Assembly (NCBI RefSeq): GCF_013868155.1
Contig: NZ_JACEOG010000001.1
Span: 992,001 to 1,056,000 of the forward strand
Direction of reading: 5' to 3'
DNA: 64,000 bases
From: Aeromicrobium phoceense
GTDB taxonomy: Bacteria; Actinomycetota; Actinomycetes; Propionibacteriales; Nocardioidaceae
Of the stretch, positions 14,739 through 23,499 are shown piece after piece (the first letter of the stretch is position 1; each line of letters starts with the position of its first letter). The notes beneath the pieces are model-generated. The model was not told where the DNA came from. It did not search any database and saw only the letters and a list, made by a program, of their open reading frames with translations. The translations under genes were made by a program, and so were the position numbers.

Positions 14739-17700
14739 GTGCGCACCACCCGTCTGCTGGCCTCTGCCGCGAGCATCGCGCTCCTGGCATCCATGCTGGG
14801 CTCGAGCCCAGCCACCGCCGAGAAGCCCACCGCTCCACCGTCCGCCACCGTCCGCTCCGCTCCCGAGCCCACGACCCCCGGGTCCCTCACCGCGAAGGCC
14901 GCGCGCGCGGCCGCCGCCGAGGACGAGCCCGAGGGCGCCCTGGCGATGCCGGACTCCTACCCGGTCCAGCCGAAGCTCAAGGTCTACCCGGACGCCAATC
15001 CCGACGCGGCCGACACCGGCAACCTCATCGGCTACGACGACATCGCCCCGCGGCTGCAGTCGCTGATGCGCGCGTCCGACCGGGTCTCGACGCAGATCGT
15101 CGGTGAGTCCGCGCAGGGCCGCCAGCTGTACCTGGTCACGGTCACCGCGCCCGAGGACGAGGAGCAGACCGCCCAGCAGACCGCATGGCGCAAGAAGATC
15201 CGCACGAACCCCGGCGAGGCGGCGACCGACGCGGCGATGAAGTCGGGCTACAAGACCCCGATCTGGATCAGCTCGAACATCCACGGCAACGAGTGGGAGG
15301 GCACGGACGCGTCGCTGGACTACATCGAGGAGCTCGCCTCCGCCCCGTGGAACGACGTCAAGTCGCTGCTGCGCGGTCACCGGTTGTACTTCAGCGTCGT
15401 GCTCAACCCCGACGGCCGCACGATCGGCCAGCGGCCCACCGCGCTCAACCTCGACGCCAACCGCGACATGATCACGAACACGACACCGGAGTCGACGTCG
15501 TTCGTCCGCACGGCGCACGCGGTGCAGGCGCTCTACGCGGCCGACTTCCACGGCTACACGAGTGTGCTGCAGATCGAGCCGTGCGGCCCGCCGCATGGTG
15601 ACGACTACGAGTACGACCTGTTCATCCCGCACGCCTACGCCGCGGCGCTGAAGGTCGAGCGCGACGTCGTCGACGCCGAGATCCCCGGCAACACGTACTA
15701 CAACGTGGTGACCGGCCAGGTCGTGCCCGAGAACACGAGCGACGACACCGACCACATCAAGATCCCCTACCGCGACACCCCGACCGGCTGGGACGACTTC
15801 CCGCCGATCTTCACGGCGCAGTACGCCGCCTTCGCGGGTGCCGTCAGCAACACGGTGGAGCTCCCGAAGGGCCGCCCCAACGGCAGCTCCCAGACGCCCG
15901 CGAGCGCCACCATCAACGTGGCCGTGGCGAAGAAGACGATGGAGAGCCTGGTCGACTACGTCGTGGCCAACGACGACGCGATGCTCGCCGACCAGGTCGA
16001 GTTCTTCCGGCGCGCGAACGTCGGCGCCGAGCGCGTCGCGCTCACGCAGGCGAACATCGACGCGGTCCCCGGGCCGGCCGAGTGGAAGCCGCTGTGGAAC
16101 GACTCCGACGACCAGACGGCCGTGCAGTATCCCCGCGCGTTCGTCATCCCGGTCGGCAAGGAGCAGCGCTCGATCTCCGACGCGCGCTTCCTGGTGTCGC
16201 GCCTGTTGATGCACAACATCGCGGTCCGTCGCCTCGACTCGGCGACCACGATCGACGGCACGTCGTATCCCGCGGGCTCGTACGTGGTCGACATGTCGCA
16301 GCCCAACCGCAACCTGGCGCACGCCCTGCTGGCGCCCGGCTCGGACATCTCGAACAAGCCCGGGATCCTGAGCATGTACGACGTGTCGGCGTGGAGCTGG
16401 GGCCACCTCTGGGGCGTCGACGTGGACTCGTTCGGCACCACGGGCGATGGCTCGCTGCCGGCGTCCACGAAGGTCACCACCGGCAACGCCGACGGCAAGG
16501 TCGCCTCGGGCGGCTCGTACCTCACGTTCGAGTTGGCCGGCGTCAACGACTTCCGGACGCTGAACGCGCTGCTGGAGGACGAGGTCGCGGTGTCGGTCCT
16601 GGCTGACGGCTCGGCGATCGTCGAGGCCGACGAGGCCCGCGACGCGCTCGAGGACGCCGCCGAGGAGTTCGACGTCGACGTCGACAAGGCGACGGCGGCC
16701 GAGATCGCGCAGCTGTCCGACGAGTCCACGCGAGGGCTGCAGGACCTGAAGATCGGCTACACCGGCAACCAGGACGACCTCCTCTCGCTGACGCAGCTGG
16801 GCTTCGACGACCTGCAGGCCGTCACCGCTGCCACGATCACCGCCAACCCGGCGATCCTCGACGGCGTCGACGTGCTGTGGCTCGGCTCGGCGCTGAACTT
16901 CAACGACAGCCAGGCCGCCGGCCGCGCTGCGGTGCAGTCCTTCGTCGACGCCGGTGGCAGCATCGTCGGTCGCGCGGCGGGTGCCTTCAACGCGGCGAAG
17001 ACGTTCGGCCTCATCGCCGACGGCACCGCGGTGGTGGGCAACAACTCCGGCAACGGCATCGTCACGATCGACACCGCCGACGCGGGAGTGCTGGCGCCGT
17101 ACGCGCAGAAGTTCGCCTTCGTCTACCCGGCCACGTGGTTCACGGGGCTGCCGGAGTCGGTCACGGTCGAGCAGCGGTACGCCACGGGCAACCCGCTGCT
17201 GTCGGGTCACTGGCGTGACACGAACGGCTCGAACGGTCCGCTGAACGCGGCGGGCCAGCCGGCCGCGGTCTCGGCCTCGCTGCCCTCGGGTGCCAAGGCG
17301 TTCGTGTTCGGCACGTCGCCGGTCTACCGCTCGCACACCAAGGGTGGCCAGAGCCAGGCGGCGCGTGCGCTGTTCTGGGCGGCCCCCGAGGGCGAGGGCG
17401 TCCCGGCGCCCGCTCCGGTGGTGGCCACGACGACGACGCTGAAGGTCCCGGCGACGGCGACCTACGGCCGGTCGATCAGCGCCACCGTCAAGGTGACGGC
17501 GGCCGGTGCGCAGAAGCCCACCGGAACGGTGCAGGTGCGTGAGGGCTCGAAGGTGCTCGCCTCGCGGGCGCTGCCGGCGAGCGGCACGGCGACCCTGAGC
17601 GTGTCGGGCCTCAAGCCCGGCTCGCGACGTCTGACGGCGCACTTCGTCCCGTCGGGTGCGGGCTTCGCCCCGTCGGCCTCGGCTCCGGCCACGGTCAAGG

Positions 17701-17972
17701 TCGCCAAGGCGGCCTCGCGCACCGGGGTCCGGGCCAAGGCGCTCGGCAAGGGCCGCGTCCAGGTCACCGTCACGGTGAAGTCGTCGGCGGGCACGCCCAC
17801 CGGCTCCGTGCGGGTTAAGGTCGGCTCCTCGACCAAGGTGGTCAAGCTGCGCAACGGCAAGGCCACGGTCACGCTGAAGTCGGCCAAGGGCAAGCGCACC
17901 GTCTGGGCGCGCTACGGCGGCTCGTCGCTGCTCTCGCCCAGCGCGAACGCGACCACGGTCCGCGTCCGCTGA
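14739..17972 (+). CDS. Secreted M14-family zinc carboxypeptidase with C-terminal Ig-like repeats
   Basis: The 1077-residue secreted metallopeptidase has a signal peptide at about 1-28. The M14 domain (about 95-390) has zinc ligands His182 and Glu185 (IHGNE) and His271 (ADFHGY), NPDGR and NLDANRD substrate-binding arginines, and a later NTVELP segment that supplies the catalytic glutamate. A long middle region resembles the peptidase-associated glutamine-amidotransferase-like fold seen in large M14 proteins. The C-terminus has two Big_3-type bacterial Ig repeats (about 905-1077). GTG at 14739 is chosen because it directly precedes the signal peptide and follows GAAGGGAAG. It probably degrades peptides or wall material outside the cell. 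Confidence 0.85.
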   Translation: MRTTRLLASAASIALLASMLGSSPATAEKPTAPPSATVRSAPEPTTPGSLTAKAARAAAAEDEPEGALAMPDSYPVQPKLKVYPDANPDAADTGNLIGYDDIAPRLQSLMRASDRVSTQIVGESAQGRQLYLVTVTAPEDEEQTAQQTAWRKKIRTNPGEAATDAAMKSGYKTPIWISSNIHGNEWEGTDASLDYIEELASAPWNDVKSLLRGHRLYFSVVLNPDGRTIGQRPTALNLDANRDMITNTTPESTSFVRTAHAVQALYAADFHGYTSVLQIEPCGPPHGDDYEYDLFIPHAYAAALKVERDVVDAEIPGNTYYNVVTGQVVPENTSDDTDHIKIPYRDTPTGWDDFPPIFTAQYAAFAGAVSNTVELPKGRPNGSSQTPASATINVAVAKKTMESLVDYVVANDDAMLADQVEFFRRANVGAERVALTQANIDAVPGPAEWKPLWNDSDDQTAVQYPRAFVIPVGKEQRSISDARFLVSRLLMHNIAVRRLDSATTIDGTSYPAGSYVVDMSQPNRNLAHALLAPGSDISNKPGILSMYDVSAWSWGHLWGVDVDSFGTTGDGSLPASTKVTTGNADGKVASGGSYLTFELAGVNDFRTLNALLEDEVAVSVLADGSAIVEADEARDALEDAAEEFDVDVDKATAAEIAQLSDESTRGLQDLKIGYTGNQDDLLSLTQLGFDDLQAVTAATITANPAILDGVDVLWLGSALNFNDSQAAGRAAVQSFVDAGGSIVGRAAGAFNAAKTFGLIADGTAVVGNNSGNGIVTIDTADAGVLAPYAQKFAFVYPATWFTGLPESVTVEQRYATGNPLLSGHWRDTNGSNGPLNAAGQPAAVSASLPSGAKAFVFGTSPVYRSHTKGGQSQAARALFWAAPEGEGVPAPAPVVATTTTLKVPATATYGRSISATVKVTAAGAQKPTGTVQVREGSKVLASRALPASGTATLSVSGLKPGSRRLTAHFVPSGAGFAPSASAPATVKVAKAASRTGVRAKALGKGRVQVTVTVKSSAGTPTGSVRVKVGSSTKVVKLRNGKATVTLKSAKGKRTVWARYGGSSLLSPSANATTVRVR

Positions 17973-17984
17973 CGGGCTGACAGT

Positions 17985-18022
17985 TTCCCCGGTTACGTGG
18001 TACTCCACACGTAACCGGGGAA
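17985..18022. terminator. Bidirectional terminator
   Basis: A perfect 15-bp stem (17985-17999 with 18008-18022) with an 8-base loop lies between the convergent M14 peptidase and ABC ATPase genes. The arms end in TT/AA, giving short T-runs on both strands. Confidence 0.85.
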
Positions 18023-18034
18023 TCTGCGCTTCGG

Positions 18035-18832
18035 TCAGGCCCGCACGTGGTGACGCCCCAGCGGCAGGATCATGGGGCGGCCGCTGGTGGGGTCCTCGAC
18101 CACGCGGGCGTCGAGGCCGAACACGATCTTGACCGTCTCCTGCGTCAGCACCTCCTCGGCCGAGCCCTGGGCGTGGATGAGCCCGCGGTCCACGGCGACG
18201 AGGTGGTCGGCGTAGCGCGCGGCGAGGTTGAGGTCGTGCAGCACCATCGCGATCGTCGTGCCGCGCGTGCGGTTGAGGTCGGTCAGCAGGTCCAGCACCT
18301 CCACCTGGTGGCACACGTCGAGGAACGTGGTCGGCTCGTCGAGCAGCAGGACCTCGGTCTGCTGGGCGAGCGCGAGGGCGATCCAGACCCGCTGGCGCTG
18401 TCCACCCGAGAGCTCGTCGACGACGCGGTCGGCCAGCTCGAGCACGCCGGTGTCCTCGAGTGCGGAGGCCACGATCGCGTCCTCGTCGGCGGTCCATCGC
18501 GCGAAGGAGCGGCGATGGGGATGGCGGCCCTGGGCCACCAGCTCGGCCACGGTGATGCCCTCGGGCGCGATGGGCGACTGGGGCAGCAGGCCGAGGCGTC
18601 GCGCGACGTGCTTGGTCGGCATCGAGTGGATGTCGCTGCCGTCGAGCAGGACGCGGCCGGACTGGGCGGGCAGCAGGCGCGCGAGACCGCGCAGGAGCGT
18701 GGACTTGCCGCACGCGTTCGCGCCGACGATCGTCGTGATCTTCCCCGCCGGCAGCGACAGGGTGAGGTCGGAGACGATCGGCCGGTCGCCGTAAGCGAGG
18801 GTCAGTGACTCGGTGGTCAGGGTGGTGGTCAC
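18035..18832 (-). CDS. Iron-siderophore ABC transporter ATP-binding protein (FecE/FepC type)
   Basis: The 265-residue ATPase energises the importer encoded by the three genes upstream. It has Walker A GANACGKST, signature LSGGQRQR, Walker B VLLLDEPTTFLD and the His switch VLHDLN; the FLD variant of the D-loop region is typical of FepC/FhuC proteins. The GTG start overlaps the permease stop (GTGA). It is the last gene of the operon and ends 13 bases from the shared terminator. Confidence 0.93.
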   Translation of the reverse strand: MTTTLTTESLTLAYGDRPIVSDLTLSLPAGKITTIVGANACGKSTLLRGLARLLPAQSGRVLLDGSDIHSMPTKHVARRLGLLPQSPIAPEGITVAELVAQGRHPHRRSFARWTADEDAIVASALEDTGVLELADRVVDELSGGQRQRVWIALALAQQTEVLLLDEPTTFLDVCHQVEVLDLLTDLNRTRGTTIAMVLHDLNLAARYADHLVAVDRGLIHAQGSAEEVLTQETVKIVFGLDARVVEDPTSGRPMILPLGRHHVRA

Positions 18833-19872
18833 AGGGAGCCTCCCGTGCGCTGGGTGCGGATGAGCAGGTAGATCAGGAACGGTGCGCCGAGCGCGCCGGT
18901 GATGACGCCGACGGGGTAGCGCGTGTCGAAGGCGTACTGGCCGATGAGGTCGGCCGCCAGCACGAGCGTGGAGCCGACCAGCGCCGAGGGCAGCATCAGC
19001 GAGCCGCGGTGGCCGACCAGGCGCGTGGCGATCGGCCCGGCCATGAACGCGACGAACAGGATGGGCCCGGTGGCCGCGGTGGCGAACGAGGCCAGTGCCA
19101 CCGCGACGAGCACGAGCATCCGCCGCGTCGTCTCCACCGGGACGCCGAGTCCGGCGGCCAGGTCCTCGCCGAGCCGCAGCAGCGCCAGACGAGGCCCGAG
19201 CAGCAGCAGGACCGGCGCGAGGAAGACGAAGGGGACCGCCACGATCGCCACGGTCTCCCACGTCGCGAGGTTGAGGCTGCCGTTCAGCCACCGCATCGCC
19301 CGCTGAAGGTCGAGCTCGTTGGCGTAGACCAGCAGGTACGACGTGACGCTGTGCAGCATCGCGGCGATGCCGATGCCGACGAGGATGAGCCGCGTCCCGA
19401 CGGCCTTGCCGGAGGCTGCGAGGCCGTAGATGAGGGCGGCGGTGGCGACGCCGGCCACGACCGCGCCGAGCGAGACCGCGAGGCCGCTCGCGCCCAGCAC
19501 GACGATGCCGAACAGGGCGGCGGCGTTGGCGCCGTTCGTGATGCCGATGATGTCCGGGCTCGCCAGCGGGTTGCGCAGCATCGTCTGGAAGGTGATGCCC
19601 GCCAGGCCGAACGCCGCGCCCGCGAGCACCGCGAGGACGGATCGGGGCAGGCGCAGCTCGCCGACGATGAACGAGGCGCCCGGCACCTGCTCGCCGATGA
19701 TGACGCGCCAGACGTCGCCGAGCGAGTAGACGGGGTCGCCGGCGCTCAGTGAAACGACGAACAGCACGACGAGGGTGATCGCCAGGCCGACGACGGTCCA
19801 GGTGGCGCGGCGCGCGCCGCGGGTGCGGGCGGCGTGAACGATCTCGGGGCCGGTGGGGAGGGTCATGGTCAT
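18829..19872 (-). CDS. FecCD-family siderophore permease (second subunit)
   Basis: This 347-residue integral membrane protein has about nine to ten hydrophobic segments. It carries the FecCD signatures LRLPRSVLAVLAGAAFGLAG, QTMLRNPLASPDIIG and GPILFVAFMAGPIATRLVG. With the next upstream gene it forms the heterodimeric translocation channel. The ATG at 19872 overlaps the stop of the other permease; a second ATG two codons in is also possible. Confidence 0.92.
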   Translation of the reverse strand: MTMTLPTGPEIVHAARTRGARRATWTVVGLAITLVVLFVVSLSAGDPVYSLGDVWRVIIGEQVPGASFIVGELRLPRSVLAVLAGAAFGLAGITFQTMLRNPLASPDIIGITNGANAAALFGIVVLGASGLAVSLGAVVAGVATAALIYGLAASGKAVGTRLILVGIGIAAMLHSVTSYLLVYANELDLQRAMRWLNGSLNLATWETVAIVAVPFVFLAPVLLLLGPRLALLRLGEDLAAGLGVPVETTRRMLVLVAVALASFATAATGPILFVAFMAGPIATRLVGHRGSLMLPSALVGSTLVLAADLIGQYAFDTRYPVGVITGALGAPFLIYLLIRTQRTGGSL

Positions 19873-20900
19873 GTGGCACCCCCGGTGCGACGCAGGACGA
19901 CCCAGAGGAAGACGGGTCCGCCGATGAGTGCGGTGATCACGCCGACGTCGATCTCGCCCGGGCGGCCGAGCACGCGACCGACGACGTCGGCCAGGGTCAG
20001 CAGGGTGGCGCCGACGGTGGCGCACACGGGCAGCAGCCAGCGGTGGTCGGCCCCGACCACGAGCCGGCACAGGTGCGGCACGACGAGACCGACGAAGCCA
20101 ATGGGCCCGGCCAGCGCGGTGGCGGCGCCGCACAGGATGATCGCCCCGGCGGCGGCCAGCAGGCGCGTCCGGACGACCGAGACGCCCAGCCCGGCGGCGG
20201 CCTCGTCGCCCAGCGCGAGGATGTTCAGGGAGCGGGCGCTGGCGAAGCAGATCGCCGCGCCGACCACGAGGATCGGCAGCACCATGAGGGTGTCGGAGTT
20301 CTCGGCGCGTCCCACGCTGCCCACCTGCCAGAACCGGAAGACTCGCATGACGTCGATCCGCGGCAGCAGGATCGCGCTCGAGAGCGAGGTGAAGGCGGCG
20401 GTGGTGATCGCGCCGGCCAGCGCCAGCTTGAGCGGAGTGGGCCCGCCGGGGCCCAGCGATCCGACGAGGTAGACGAAGACAGCCGCCAGCGCGGCGCCGG
20501 TGAGCGCGAAGAGGATGTACTCGGGCATCGATGCGGCGGCGAAGAACGCGATGCCGATCACGACGAGCAGCGAGGCGCCCGAGTTGATGCCGAGGATGAA
20601 CGGGTCGGCGAGCGGGTTGCGGGTGACGGCCTGCAGCACGGCACCGGCGATGCCGAGGGCGGCGCCCACGAGCACGGCGAGGATCGTGCGCGGCACGCGT
20701 GAGCGGATCGCGGCGGAGGTGACGTCGCCACCGTTGCCGGTGAGCGCCTCCACGACGTCGGACAGGCTCACGACCCGCGCGCCGAACGCGACCGAGAGGA
20801 ACACCGCGGCGACGAGCGCCACGATGCTGACGAGGAACCACCACGGGGGCTGTCGCGTCAGCGCGGCAGCCCCCACGGTCGGATCGGTCGTCGTGGTCAC
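19869..20900 (-). CDS. FecCD-family siderophore permease (first subunit)
   Basis: The 343-residue permease has the family motifs SRVPRTILAVLVGAALGIAG, AVTRNPLADPFILGI and GPIGFVGLVVPHLCRL, with about nine to ten membrane segments. Its GTG start at 20900 overlaps the binding-protein stop (GTGA), so the four transporter genes are translated as one coupled unit. It is paralogous to the second permease. Confidence 0.92.
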   Translation of the reverse strand: MTTTTDPTVGAAALTRQPPWWFLVSIVALVAAVFLSVAFGARVVSLSDVVEALTGNGGDVTSAAIRSRVPRTILAVLVGAALGIAGAVLQAVTRNPLADPFILGINSGASLLVVIGIAFFAAASMPEYILFALTGAALAAVFVYLVGSLGPGGPTPLKLALAGAITTAAFTSLSSAILLPRIDVMRVFRFWQVGSVGRAENSDTLMVLPILVVGAAICFASARSLNILALGDEAAAGLGVSVVRTRLLAAAGAIILCGAATALAGPIGFVGLVVPHLCRLVVGADHRWLLPVCATVGATLLTLADVVGRVLGRPGEIDVGVITALIGGPVFLWVVLRRTGGAT

Positions 20901-21928
20901 TTCACCTTCGCGGCTGCGTCCGCGAGCAGGGCGACGTAGTCGTCGATCATCCACGGGATGGACAGGGCCGAGGGCGACACGGCCGCGGCCATCGGCGTGT
21001 TGTCCTCCAGCAGGGCGGCGGAGCCGTTCTTGAACGCGGTGACCTGGCCCAGCAGCGGGTCGGCCTGGACCTTCTTCAGGGCCGCGTCGTCGCCGTAGCC
21101 CACGAACACGTCGGCGCCGTTGAGCTCATCGGCCTTCTCGGAGCTGATCTCCAGGAAGAACTGGTCGCTGCCCTCGGAGGCCTTCGTGACGAAGTCAGGC
21201 GTCTCGAAGCCGAGGTCGTTGAGGAAAGTCGCCCGGGTGTCGGACGCCGTGTAGTAGCCGACCTTGCTCAGGTCGCTCGGGTCGATCCAGCTCATGACGG
21301 CGGTCTTGCCCTTGATCTCCGGCTGCTTCTCGGTGGCGTCGGTGATCTGCTGCTCCAGGTCGGAGATCAGCTGGGTGGCCTCGTCGGACTTGCCGAGGGC
21401 CTGGCCGGTGAGCTTGATGGCGTCGCGCCACGAGGTGCCCCAGGCCTGGCCGGGGTAGGCGACGACCGGCGCGATCTTGCTGAGCGTCTCGTACTCCTCC
21501 TTCGTCAGGCCGGAGTTGGGCGCGAGGATCAGGTCGGGCGTCGTCTTGGCGACCGCGGCGGCGTCGATGCCGTCGGTCTCGTCGAACAGCACGGGGGCCT
21601 CGCCGCCGAGCTCGTCGAGCTTGTCCTTGACCCACGGGTGGAGTCCGTCGGTGTCGTCGTCGCCGTAGGTGACCTTGGGCATGCCGACCGGCACGACGCC
21701 CAGCGACAGGGCGGTGTCCTGGTTCGACCACGCGACGGTGGCGACCCGCTTCGGCTGGCTCTTGATCGGCGTCTTGCCGAGCGCGTGCTCGATCGTCACC
21801 GGGAAGTTCTCGCCCGAGGCTCCCGAGGACTCGTTCGCGTCGTCGGAGGAGGAGCCGCAGGCGGCAAGGCTGAGCGCGAGGGTCGCGGCGGCCAGCAGGG
21901 GTGCGAGGCGCAAGGGAGTACCTTTCAT
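20897..21928 (-). CDS. Siderophore-binding lipoprotein (FepB/FecB-like)
   Basis: The 343-residue substrate-binding lipoprotein delivers ferric siderophore to the FecCD channel. The lipobox LSLAAC, followed by a Ser/Asp-rich tether, predicts lipid attachment. The fold strands RVATVAWSNQDTALSLGV and PDLILAPNSGLTKEEYE are those of the iron-siderophore group. No clear Shine-Dalgarno precedes the ATG and the iron box lies only 5 bases upstream, so the message may be leaderless. Confidence 0.92.
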   Translation of the reverse strand: MKGTPLRLAPLLAAATLALSLAACGSSSDDANESSGASGENFPVTIEHALGKTPIKSQPKRVATVAWSNQDTALSLGVVPVGMPKVTYGDDDTDGLHPWVKDKLDELGGEAPVLFDETDGIDAAAVAKTTPDLILAPNSGLTKEEYETLSKIAPVVAYPGQAWGTSWRDAIKLTGQALGKSDEATQLISDLEQQITDATEKQPEIKGKTAVMSWIDPSDLSKVGYYTASDTRATFLNDLGFETPDFVTKASEGSDQFFLEISSEKADELNGADVFVGYGDDAALKKVQADPLLGQVTAFKNGSAALLEDNTPMAAAVSPSALSIPWMIDDYVALLADAAAKVK

Positions 21929-21933
21929 CACGG

Positions 21934-21952
21934 GTAGGTAAGCCAAGCCTAA
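21934..21952 (-). promoter_or_regulatory. DtxR/IdeR-type iron box
   Basis: On the minus strand the 19 bases TTAGGCTTGGCTTACCTAC match the IdeR/DtxR consensus (TTAGGTTAGGCTAACCTAA) at 15 positions. The site abuts the binding-protein start and would overlap the -10 region of a leaderless promoter. This supports iron-dependent repression of the importer and is independent evidence for an iron substrate. Confidence 0.85.
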
Positions 21953-22027
21953 GCCTTCCCGCCACGGCGACACCACCGGGATCGGTCCGTGGACGCGCAG
22001 GGCGGTGCGGATGGCTACGGTGGAGCC

Positions 22028-22516
22028 ATGCCAGGACTGGACTTCGACCCGCTCGAGCGCGCCGGCGAGCTCTGGGAGGAGCGCATCGGTGACGCGACCT
22101 CGATGCGCCTGGCGACCTCGATCATGCGGGTCCACCAGATCGTGCTCGCCCGCCTCGACGGTGCCCTGAAGCCGTTCGGCATCACCTTCGCGCGCTACGA
22201 GGTGCTGCGTCTGTTGTCGTTCAGCTCCTCGGGATCGCTGCCGCTGTCGAAGATCGGCGAGCGGCTCATGGTGCACCCCACGTCGGTCACCAACGTCATC
22301 GACCGGCTCGTCGCCGACGGACTCGTCGACCGCAACATCGACCCGCGCGACCGGCGCCGCGCGCTCGCCTCGCTCACGCCGGCCGGCACCAAGGTGCTCG
22401 ACGCCGCCACCGAGGCGCTGACGGACCTCGACTTCGGCGTCGGCGGCGTGAGCGCGCAGGACCAGCGCACGATCCACGAGCTGCTCACCCCGCTGCGCCG
22501 CGACGACTGGAGCTGA
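22028..22516 (+). CDS. MarR-family transcriptional regulator
   Basis: The 162-residue winged-helix regulator has the MarR core: helix FARYEVLRLLSF, recognition region LPLSKIGERLMVHPTSVTNVIDRL and wing VDRNIDPRDRRRALASLTPAG. It is divergent from the siderophore importer with the iron box between them, so it might also influence that promoter. ATG 22028 is preferred over an upstream GTG at 21989 because the family's N-terminal helix begins right after it. The effector is unknown. Confidence 0.9.
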   Translation: MPGLDFDPLERAGELWEERIGDATSMRLATSIMRVHQIVLARLDGALKPFGITFARYEVLRLLSFSSSGSLPLSKIGERLMVHPTSVTNVIDRLVADGLVDRNIDPRDRRRALASLTPAGTKVLDAATEALTDLDFGVGGVSAQDQRTIHELLTPLRRDDWS

Positions 22517-22525
22517 GTTCCGCTC

Positions 22526-22585
22526 GGGACGAAGGATGATGCCTTCGGCCCCGCTGGGGTACCCGAATGCCTCATCGTTCGTCCC
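22526..22585. repeat. Hairpin repeat, copy A
   Basis: A 60-bp imperfect palindrome begins 10 bases after the MarR stop. The outer arms GGGACGAA (22526-22533) and TTCGTCCC (22578-22585) pair perfectly and the stem continues inward for about 22 bp with three mismatches. It shares 18 identical bases, ACCCGAATGCCTCATCGT, with copy B at 53958-53975, plus the loop region. It probably acts as a terminator on both strands. Confidence 0.75.
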
Positions 22586-22644
22586 ACAACGCGAAGCGCC
22601 GGCTCACCCGAAGGTGGACCGGCGCTCGGCAGGAAGCGGTTGCG

Positions 22645-23403
22645 TCAGATCTTGCGCGGCCAGTACAGGAATGTGCCCTGAACCGTGGACGTCGTCTTCA
22701 GGTAGACGCGGTACTTGTACTTCTTCTTGGACTTCCAGCTGGCCTTGCCGTGACCGTTGCGGTTCAACTTGACGTGCTTCACGTTGCGCCACTTGCCCTT
22801 GTAGTAGCGCTTGACCGTGATCTTGGGAACGCGGACGGTGCTGCCGTTGGGCTGGTAGACGCGCCAGTTCTTTGCCTTGATCGTCAGCTTCGAGCCGCGC
22901 TTGACGATGGAGGCGGACTCCAGGTAGCCGGTGCTGCGACGGACCCGGATGACGTTGCTGGCGGGCAGCGGCGACACGGTCTGCTTGTTTGCGGCGTCGT
23001 ACGACTCGACGCGAACGTTGCGCAGCTGTGCCGTGCCGTAGCCCGCAGCGCGCGGCCAGTAGATGCGGCCGGTGGGGTAGTTGTGCGAAGCGATGCTCGT
23101 GTCGCGGACCCGGAGCACCCCGTTCACGAACACGTCGCCGCGCACGTACCAGCTGACCGCCCCGGGAGCCGAGATGGAGACGGCGGTCCGTGCGTAGGTG
23201 CTTGAGCTGCTGTTGAGCACGGCGTGGCTCGTGAAACGGACGGCTCCGGTGGCGGAGGTCGTGACGGGCGCGGTGACAGCGGTGGAGACGCTGCCGCGCT
23301 TGGCGGGCGACGAATCGGCAGCCTGGGCGGACACGGGCGTGGCCAGCGAGAGTGCCATGGCGGCCGCGGCGGCGACCGCGACCTGGGTGATGCGTCGGTT
23401 CAT
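22645..23403 (-). CDS. Secreted protein of unknown function
   Basis: The 252-residue protein has a clear signal peptide (MNRRITQVAVAAAAAMALSL, ending near AQA). The mature protein is rich in beta-prone stretches (AVRFTSHAVLN, AVSWYVRGDVFVNGVLRV), suggesting one or two Ig-like or jelly-roll domains. The C-terminal third is very basic and aromatic (KRYYKGKWRNVKHVKL), which could bind the cell surface. I recognise no catalytic motif. It has its own promoter region of about 95 bases and faces copy A of the hairpin repeat. Confidence 0.75.
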   Translation of the reverse strand: MNRRITQVAVAAAAAMALSLATPVSAQAADSSPAKRGSVSTAVTAPVTTSATGAVRFTSHAVLNSSSSTYARTAVSISAPGAVSWYVRGDVFVNGVLRVRDTSIASHNYPTGRIYWPRAAGYGTAQLRNVRVESYDAANKQTVSPLPASNVIRVRRSTGYLESASIVKRGSKLTIKAKNWRVYQPNGSTVRVPKITVKRYYKGKWRNVKHVKLNRNGHGKASWKSKKKYKYRVYLKTTSTVQGTFLYWPRKI

Positions 23404-23499
23404 TTTTCTCCCCGAGACGAAATGTATGAGTTGAGCAGCGTCAGTCTGCCACGGCTGAACCGGATAGTTCCGAAGAACCATCAAGTCGCGGATGTGATC

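Noticed and set aside
14598..18713. A 1371-codon open frame antisense to the M14 peptidase
   Set aside because: It spans the opposite strand of a well-supported gene and a terminator, has no start signal and no recognisable domain.
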